64,000 nucleotides of DNA, taken from Gambelia wislizenii (lineage: Eukaryota; Chordata; Lepidosauria; Squamata; Crotaphytidae). Made by a program: the position numbers and the translations under genes. Below, in pieces: positions 56,549-64,000 of this stretch. Numbering within the stretch: the stretch's first letter is position 1; each line of letters opens with the position of its first letter. The stretch is taken from assembly GCA_030847615.1 (NCBI GenBank), contig JAUMIR010000003.1, positions 270,790,165 through 270,854,164 on the forward strand, in the 5' to 3' direction. The notes under the pieces are model-generated. The model ran no database searches. It saw only the letters and a list, made by a program, of their open reading frames with translations, and was not told the origin of the DNA.

Positions 56549-56926
56549 GGTCTGTTTACTCTGGAAAAAAGATGATTAAGAGGCGATATGACAGCCCTGT
56601 TTAAGTATTTGAAGGGGTGTCACGTTGAGGATGAAGCAGGCTTGTTTTCTGCTGCTCCAGAGACTGGAACACGGAGCAATGGATGCAAGCTCCAGGAACA
56701 GAGATTCCACCTCAACATTAGGAGGAACTTTTTGACAGTAAGAGCTGTTCGGCAGTGGAACACACTCCCTCCAGTGTGGTGGGGTCTCCTTCCTTGGAGG
56801 TCTTTAAACAGAGGCTGGATTGCCATCTGTTGGGGATGCTTTGATCATGATTTCCTGTATGGCAGGAGGTTGGACTGGATGGCCCTCCTGGTCTCTTTCA
56901 ACTGTACAATTCAATGATTCTATGAT
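56549..56926 (+). mobile_element. CR1 3' fragment
   Basis: Nearly identical to the end of the long CR1: GAGGCGATATGACAGCCCTG, GGAGCAATGGATGCAAGCTCC, GGAGGAACTTTTTGACAGTA, ending CAATGATTCTATGA. High similarity suggests the same young subfamily. It abuts the hAT hairpin end. Confidence 0.9.
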
Positions 56927-57282
56927 ACCTGTTTCTTGTACTATCACTCCTGCTTTCATCAGTAGAAACTGAGTTTGGAGAAATCTTTTTTACAGTAGCA
57001 CAACAGATTATGCATCTCTTTAGTGGATCATTATTGCTCCATTTGTAATAGTGATTCACATCTTTGTAGCTCACACAGAAAATCTTTCAGCTTTGGGCTA
57101 CTGTCTGCAGTGTTTTCAGCCCATTCCAATTCACCTATCATTTGCAAATAGTCAAATTGTTCAGTGATGCAAGTTATTTCAACTATGGTCAAAGTGAAGA
57201 TGATCTCTGTAGCTATGGGCTGCTCTTATTTTTTTGTCTGGGCAGTGGAACTAGTTTCACTAACAGTAAAATAGGACACTTA

Positions 57283-57901
57283 GGAGATTTTCACACAAAT
57301 GCCCTGTTACTGCCCCGCCACCTCCTCTCCCATTCCTGCCACGGAATAACTTAAATCTTTCACACACTTACCTTAATTCCCTGGCAGGAACGGACTCCCC
57401 TCCCCTCGCTGGCCAGCCGTAAATGCAGCCATCGTAAGGCTACTTATACAACCGGCCATCTGAAACGTTATCACGTTATCTCGTGATAATGGCCAGGCAG
57501 TAAATTTGAAAAATAAAACTCCCCCAAACATAAAATCAGTTCACCAAACACAAAAACACACTTTAAATCACACAATCAAAACAGGGAGGGTAAAATAAAG
57601 GGTGACACTTACCTGGATGTCCAGATCGTACCAGGAAGTGCTTGGAACGGACCTCCACTCTGCGGCTGCCATTTCGGAACAGGAACAGGGCTCCTGTTCC
57701 CACACCCACGATTGCATGAAAGCGACAGAACAGGAGGTCTATTCACAATGAAAAATTGTGATTACATTTTTCCGGAACAGTCACAGGAGCAGGATGGATG
57801 CAGGACAGAACGGGGTCAACATCGACCGAAAGGGAAAACCTTTCCCGACCCTGTTCTGTTCCTGCAATGGAATATACTGTATAGCCCGTGTGAAAATCTC
57901 C
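57283..57901. mobile_element. Miniature transposon family M, copy 3 (best preserved)
   Basis: Near-perfect ends GGAGATTTTCACAC and GTGTGAAAATCTCC, with TTA at the left and TAA at the right. 619 bp, moderately CpG-rich, no ORF above 80 codons. Contains a hairpin near 57,465-57,490 (ACGTTATCACGTTATCTCGT) and CACTTACCTGGATGTCC. Confidence 0.75.
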
Positions 57902-57909
57902 TAACTGTT

Positions 57910-58135
57910 GATAGTGCTGTTTGCCTTCAAGTTGGATTCACAACCCTAAGATGAACCTATCATGTAGTTTTCTTTGCAAGATCTGTTCAGAGGGGATTTG
58001 CCTTTTCCTTCCTCTTAAACTAAGAACATAGGACTTTCCCCAAGGTCACCCAGTGGGTTTCCATGGCTGAATGGGGATTCGAACCCTGGTTTCTAGAGTT
58101 GTAGTCCAGTGCTTAAACCACTACACTAGCTCTCA
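57910..58135 (-). mobile_element. Sauria-type SINE, antisense
   Basis: Plus strand: TTGCCTTCAAGTTGGATTCA, AGATGAACCTATCATG, AAGGTCACCCAGTGGGTTTCC, GATTCGAACCCTGG and TTAAACCACTACACTAGCTC. It starts eight bases after transposon copy 3. Confidence 0.85.
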
Positions 58136-59850
58136 CTAGGACAATTATCCTGATGCTTAAAAAAAAAAAACCCAAAACATTGTAGCAGTCTATTTGATAG
58201 TGATATGCCAAATTAAAGAAGTGTATCAGATTAAACCATTAAAAAAAAAAAAAACCTCTGACATCTGCAGTCAGCCATTTTGACATGTCACAAATGATTC
58301 AACCATCCATAGAACTTTGGGTATATTGCATCATTTGTCTCAAGGATGATGCCTTCCAGATGTTTTGGAACCGAAACTACCACTAGTTCTAGCCCACATA
58401 GTCAGTGGTGAGGGATTATGGAGGGACAGACGTTCCTCCACCTATGGTCCCTCATCTTTCTTAGAGAAAAAGTTTCCCTACTCCAATGGTTCTGTTCTGC
58501 TTTATTCTGAGAACTGTTTCTTAGATCACTCCATAAAAGGCAACTAAATGAGATCTAAAATGGGATGGAATTCCATAATTTAACAGGCAAATGTAATAGA
58601 TGTTATTTGATTGTACACAGTGCTTCTATCATTACCGGTACAGGGGGAGGAAGGGGGGGAACCCACACAACTATTAGGTATTTATTCAGTAACAACTATG
58701 TGCTAAGTATTGTTGAAGAAATTATCCTGCACATGGTTTAAAATGGGGAGTGATCTTCCTGTATTACCTTTCCTGACTCTGCATAGATCAAATTACCACA
58801 GAAATAAGCAAGCTCCAGAGAGGGGTAGGAAGGATTAGCCAGCACTCATACAAAGAATGAGGCTGTGCCACTGGACCTGTTCCCCAATGTCACATGGCCT
58901 CTATGCTTGACATCCTTCACATGTGTGGAAACTGGATCCAGAGTTTCCATACTGGTTGGATGTCTACACAAGGGTTCTGAAACAAAATAAAATGTCAGTT
59001 TCTGTTTCTGTCCAACTTACTCTCCCTCCCTCTGTAATACTATGAGGCCTCTTAAAGTGACATATTTTGGGGCCTCAGCATCTCTTAATCTGGCCCTGCA
59101 GGGTTTGCAGGGTATAAACACCAGGAGCTTTTGATTAGAGGAACAATGACATCCTTTGTTAACCCTCTCAATGTTTCCCCTTCTCTGTAAATTTAGGTAA
59201 GATCCACACAATAGCTAGGGGGCTGGAAGATCGATTTTCACAGTGACCATCGATTATTTTGAGCTCCCCCTGTTCTAATGCAAGGTATTTGGGGATGGCT
59301 TGGTTTTGAAGGAGCCCTTAAGACCCATTAGCTATACAAAAGACCCCCTCCTGGTAGGGATAAAAACTGTTGTAACTAGTCTGCTGATATGAATCAGCAA
59401 ACCTACCTGCAGTTCAAAATTTACCATCACACCCCTACTAAAGAGGAACTCCTAGGCATGAACTGCCACTCTCATGGAAAGCTTCAGACACTCACACTTT
59501 GTATGAACACTGGGCTGAGCCAGAAGTGCAGCTGCTCTCATTCAGTGTGTGAATGCCCTACAGGGGCATAATACATCAGAGGTAGATGGCTGCATAGAGG
59601 ACAGGGACATTTCCCCTCCTCCAATGCACCCTCCCAGGCTGCCATTTCCTGTCAAATTTTTGCTGGAAATAAGCTGGGAGGGAATTGCGAGGGGGGGGCT
59701 CTGGGTGTTGGGAATCACAACTGCCATATCTGCATGTAGTGTTCTTCTAATTGGGGCTGTTTTCAAGTGAAAAAATAACCAGGGATAGGGTTTATATATC
59801 ATCCTGGTGCTTAAATCTCATGATGGCATTGTGATTTTTTTATATCCATA
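58136..59850. other. Non-coding sequence with one worn hairpin element
   Basis: Positions 58,346-58,450 (CCTTCCAGATGTTTTGGAAC, GTCAGTGGTGAGGGATTATG) are a worn hairpin element like that at 11,184. A-runs at 58,158-58,169 and 58,240-58,254. No gene recognised. Confidence 0.4.
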
Positions 59851-59986
59851 GGCCTAAATTCTATTGTTATTCCTGACTAGAAAAGACCCACTGAATCAAT
59901 GGGATTTACTTATGTGTTGACTCACCACTGTACAGTTGATTGAACGTGTCTACTCTAGCTGGAGCTAACCAACAGGATTCTAGCCA
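59851..59986. mobile_element. Short dispersed squamate repeat, whole copy
   Basis: GGCCTAAATTCTATTGTTAT, GAATCAATGGGATTTACTTA, TGTCTACTCTAGCTGGAGCT, AACCAACAGGATTCTAGCC. Related traces lie at 688-803 and 21,355-21,945. Imperfectly palindromic, family unknown. Confidence 0.5.
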
Positions 59987-60047
59987 CAGAGTGATTATAG
60001 GTGGCAACCTATCAAAGTGTGCCTATGAACCCTGAGGAGCTCTCTAT

Positions 60048-60570
60048 TTTTATTGATTTGATTTGATTTGATTTGATCTGTACCTCGCCTTTCTCCCAAG
60101 ACAGGACTCAAGGCATCTTACAACAATTTAAAAATACAGCTAAAATATCACAATTTACAAAAAATTAAAAACCATTACATTAATTTCCACATGATTAAAA
60201 AAACATGATGTAAAAGCATAAAATCAATAAAAAATACAACATTAAAACATTAAAAGCAGCACACCGATAAAAATTCACTTCTCAAACACCTGCCTAAATA
60301 AAAACATCTTCAACTACTGATGAAAAGAGAAGAGGGATGGGGCCAGCCAGACCTCCTATGGAAGGGAGTTCCACAGTGTGGGAGCAGCCACAGAGAAGGC
60401 TCTCTCCCGAGTCCTCACCAACTGCTCCTGTGAAGGTGGTGGGAAGAGAGAAAGCCCTCCCCTGCCACTTAGCACAAGTGGGGGAAAGCGTGGTCTGACC
60501 CAAGTATGTGCACCAGAATCCCATTCTGCAGCCCTCAAAGCCCCCCAGAGTCCGCCAAACACTTAGACCA
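60048..60570 (-). mobile_element. L2-like LINE 3' end, antisense
   Basis: TTTGA repeat at 60,057-60,076, then antisense 3' UTR, then antisense ORF2 end: the minus frame reads AAPTLWNSLP and the WLAPSL-type end, matching the L2 C-terminal signature seen at 41,230. Confidence 0.65.
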
Positions 60571-60879
60571 CTGCCAAAAGTTGACTGGATTTTTTCCCAG
60601 TTGAAATTTCTACTGAAAAATCATCTTAAAAACCATCCAAACTGCCACAATAGCATTTGGGTCCACTTCTGCCTCACATCCCAAATGTTTAAACTAAAGT
60701 TTGGCTTCTACCTGGAACCAGAAAGGATGAAGCATGACTTCTGGTTGCAGTGGGAGTGACAATGGGTCCTAAAAAGGGGAGGGGGTTGCAGAGGAAAATG
60801 GCCTCCATTCCCTCTGCATAAATAATACTGATAAGGAGCATCCTACCACTGTTTCCCTACATTCCATTTCATATGGATT

Positions 60880-61018
60880 CTTGGAATACCAGATGCTGTG
60901 TTATATTTTAGAGGGAGGAATGGACAAACTACTCTTCAGTATTCCTTACCTAAGAAAATGCTATGAAATGCATGTCATCACCATAAGTTGATGTATGACT
61001 TTAAAGCACATACACACA
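60880..61018 (+). mobile_element. 5S-Sauria-type SINE 3' fragment
   Basis: Same 3' body as the 3,060 copy: CAGTATTCCTTACCTAAGAA, GCTATGAAATGCATG, ACCATAAGTTGATGTATGAC and an ACATACACACACC tail. The 5S head is missing. Confidence 0.7.
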
Positions 61019-61120
61019 CCTTGGGGCATGGTAACATTCTCATCACTTTCTGGCAGATCTCCACTTGGTAAAGGATTACTGAAACCATACATAGTTCATT
61101 TCTTTAGGAATCTGCTGTCT

Positions 61121-61725
61121 AGAATCATAGAGTTGGAAAAGACCACAAGGGTCATCCAGTCCAACCCCCTGCCACGCAGGAATACACAATCAAAGCACTC
61201 CCAACAGATGGCCATCCAACCTCTGTTTTAAAACTTTCAAAGAAGGAGACTCCACCACACTCAGAGGCAGTGTATTCCACTGTCAACAGCTCTTACTGTC
61301 AGGAAGTTCTTCCTAGTTTCTGGAGCTTTGGAAAACAAACTTGTTCTATCCTCAGTATGACAGGCCTTCAAATATTTAAACATGGCTATCATATCACCTC
61401 TTAACCTTCTCTTCTCCAGACTAAACATACCCAGCTCCCTAAGCTGCTGCTCATTAGGGCATGGCTTCTACACTTTTCACCATTTTGGCCACCCTTCTCT
61501 GGGCACATTCAAGCTTGTCAATGTCCTTTTTGAATTGTGGTGCCCAGAACTGGACACAGTATTCCAGGTGAGGTCTAACCAAAGCAGAATAAAGTGGTAC
61601 TACTACTTTCCTTGATTGAGACACTATACTTCTTCTGACTCACATTAGGTTTTTAGCTGCTGAATCATGTTCAGTTTGTGGTCTACTAAGAGTCCTAGAT
61701 CCCTTTCATACATACTGTTGTGAAG
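61121..61725 (-). mobile_element. CR1 3' portion, antisense
   Basis: Plus strand from AGAATCATAGAGTTGGAAAAG through CCAGTCCAACCCCCTGCC, TCAGGAAGTTCTTCCTAG, TGGTGCCCAGAACTGGACAC, AGTATTCCAGGTGAGGTCTA to ACTAAGAGTCCTAGATCCCT. About 600 bp of ORF2 end plus 3' UTR, with small deletions. Confidence 0.9.
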
Positions 61726-62328
61726 CTGCCATAACTTGTCTCATCATTTTCCCAAGAATATATGAGTGGGTTTTATACTAATATGCACTTATCTTGACAA
61801 TTTTCCTCATATTTAGAAAAAAAATCTTTGCGGTGTTGCGGTGGATTCAGAGTTATATGTACTGTATGATATAGATCAGGCAGACGTTGACTTCCCTGCT
61901 CTCTCCTCCCATTGCAGTCTGCCCCTGCTTCATATCAGCCACTACCCAAATGGGCACTAAAGGTGTCCTTCAAGGGATCCTCATTAAAAGATCCCTCATT
62001 ATTGGGATTTAGGTCTCCTGAGACCAGCAGGGTTACCTAAACTGAGGGGACTGAGCAGGCAAGAGTATTTCTTTCATGCCTTCACATGTTTTTGTGGCCC
62101 TCCCTTCCTGCTCAGCCCCCTTCACTTCACTCTAGATTCAACTCAGTGAATACAAAACAATTGAAATATAGTTGGGACTAACTATTAGCTTGGGTTAAGT
62201 GGCAAAAACGTTCACACTACACAAAGAGCCTACCATATCTTCTAATAAATATAATCCGAAAGAGGTCAAAATTGCAGTAATTTAGATTCTGACTGTCCCT
62301 TAGAATTTAGGCACTCTTGAAACTTGAA
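61726..62328. other. AT-rich non-coding sequence
   Basis: May include a decayed extension of the neighbouring CR1 up to about 61,820. Nothing else recognised. Confidence 0.35.
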
Positions 62329-62562
62329 TACAGTTGTCCCTTCATGTTCGCTGGGGTTTGGTTCCAGGACCTCCCGTGGATACCAAAATCCGTGAATACT
62401 CAAGTCCCATTATATGCAATGGCATAGTAAAATGGTGTCCCTTATATAAGATGGCAAAATCACGGTTTGCTTTTTGGATTATTATTTTTTAAAGCATATT
62501 TTCAAGCCGTGAATACTTAAATCTGTGAATGCCAAATCCATGAATGTGGACGGACAGCTGTA
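62329..62562. mobile_element. Tigger-like (pogo) miniature element
   Basis: Ends TACAGTTGTCCCTTCATGTT and GAATGTGGACGGACAGCTGTA, with CCAGGACCTCCCGTGGATACC, AAATCCGTGAATACTCAAGT and GCCGTGAATACTTAAATC. These are hallmark words of Tigger-derived elements also known from mammals. TA flank as expected for Tc1/mariner. Confidence 0.8.
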
Positions 62563-64000
62563 TTCTTTTTCCTGTGCTGAATTTCACATTCTTCTGTAGC
62601 TTTTGATTTGAAGTGTGGGTTTTGTAGCTTCCACTCTGTATAGATTCAACCAAGCTATTTTAGAGATAACCAGGTCCTTGTACAGACTTGTGGGGGGATA
62701 CCATGCTCTCTTCTAGAGCTTGGAAATACAGTATGTGACTCTTTTAAAACTGCAACACCAGAATTTCTCAGACACCCTAGACTGTAGCATAGCTCAGGAA
62801 ATAAATGGGTTTTTGTTTTTTTGTTTTGTATGAGAAGCAACGAATAAGGGCAGAATAATTGTTACAAATTCTCTTGTCTTCTTATGTAAATGTTATTACT
62901 TACTGTACTGCAGATTTTTTACAGCCAGCTGCTATTACCAAAGAATGGGAAGTATAAGTGAGACAAGCTGATAGGGAGTTACTTTCTTTTTGTAGAAAAT
63001 ATCATTTCAAGTAAAATGGCTGAACTTCTTGAGTCACTGTTACAGTGGGTAACAGCTGGATAATCTGTTGTATTGTGTTTTCATATGGAATTTGCTTTGT
63101 AAATCTTAAACAGGCTTCCAAATTAATAACCAATACTAAATACTGTTATGAATAAACATCCTTAAGTGTGTAATCTGTATTCTTCTACCCAGAACTAAAT
63201 CTGATTGAGTGCAATGTGCCTAAGTCCTTCTGATCAAAGCACACACACACATAAAAAATATGCAAGAATGCATGCAGGCCTGATCTCAATACAGGTGAAA
63301 ATCTGCTCTTATTCCAAAATTGGACTGTCAAACAGCTCTTGCAGAAGTCAAAAACTTAGAAGAATAGAAACTGACATGGTCAAAGATGTCACCTTTCCTA
63401 CTTCTCTCAGTCTATAGACTAAAGGTAATATTATACTGTTTCCTGTTGTGAAAATGATTTTACTCTTTCTGAATTATTTACTGTTCTGTTTCATACTGAA
63501 GCCAAGAAAGGAGAAGGATCATAAAGAGGAACACTTTCAGTTCTGACCAAACTGGTCAAGGTGTTCTAGCCCATTCTTGTGGGTCAGAATAAACACAACA
63601 TACATAAAGCATCATATAGCACTCCCCCCACCATTTCAGACAAAGGCCCTTTCACAACCCTTCTCCTCTCTGTTAAAAATGCCACAGCAACCTATGGATG
63701 GCTAATAAATCTTATGACTATTCCTATTTACACAGAAGAATTCCAAAGGTGAAAGAGACATTTCAAGATTGGGATTAATGCTATGTCAATGCTTCAATTA
63801 TTTAGGTACTCTGTAAGTTTTTTGCTTGGTTCCCTGACTACAAAAAGCAGGCTATGTTATGAACATGAGAGATTTGGTGGGCTTGCCATGAGAGAGTTGG
63901 CCTGCATTTTCACCTCTTTAACAAAAAGGAATTTCTCTCTCTCTCTCTTTCACACCCACCCACACCTTGATGACTGAAAAACAAGTAATTAGTATCTATG
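62563..64000. other. AT-rich non-coding sequence to window end
   Basis: No gene or repeat family recognised. Short AC run at 63,240-63,250 and CT run at 63,933-63,948. Confidence 0.4.

Overview
This window is vertebrate nuclear DNA, almost certainly from a squamate reptile and probably an iguanian lizard. The evidence is its repeat community: a 5S-rRNA-derived SINE whose 3' tail resembles BovB (5S-Sauria type), tRNA-derived Sauria SINEs with the ACAACAA-type end, CR1 elements ending in ATTCTATG repeats, and BovB, L2, L1, DIRS-like, hAT, Tigger-like and Helitron copies. I found no complete host protein-coding gene. Family names come from remembered hallmarks, not from a database search.

Region 1 (about 1-20 kb) is GC-rich, poor in transposons and carries several CpG islands (about 1.1-2.1, 6.0-6.5, 7.8-8.3, 11.6-15.1 and 18.7-19.8 kb). 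It has a G-quadruplex/TATA promoter candidate at 2.03-2.07 kb, GC-rich degenerate minisatellites at 12.2-13.1 kb, and two segments on the minus strand (10.1 and 10.9 kb) bounded by good splice signals. This looks like the regulatory or promoter domain of a developmental or otherwise CpG-island-controlled locus. The gene is not identifiable here. Most long ORFs in this part are what GC-rich DNA gives by chance.

Region 2 (about 20-43 kb) is AT-rich intergenic or intronic DNA with many short, decayed insertions: a LINE C-terminal fragment with a zinc finger, pogo/Tigger-like and hAT miniature elements, a Helitron with an internal minisatellite, an antisense CR1 interrupted by a hAT element and by an L1 with a 15-bp target-site duplication, and an L2 remnant.

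Region 3 (about 43-62.6 kb) is a nested transposon graveyard. An antisense BovB is split by a miniature DNA transposon and by a CR1 tail. A long CR1 (45,056-49,316) keeps esterase, endonuclease and reverse transcriptase regions in one ORF2 frame, but carries two nonsense codons and a 639-bp solo LTR. A decayed antisense DIRS-like tyrosine-recombinase element (about 50.8-55.4 kb) is split by a 2.3-kb hAT element and a solo LTR, and the hAT itself holds four further insertions. Many insertion boundaries are set by matching target-site duplications, which gives a relative order of insertion. The last 1.4 kb is plain AT-rich DNA.

Nothing here looks like a new gene system. The most distinctive items are the datable nested insertions, a miniature-transposon family present three times (43.3, 49.4 and 57.3 kb), a perfect 18-bp-arm hairpin at 26.9 kb, and the unexplained CpG-island domain.
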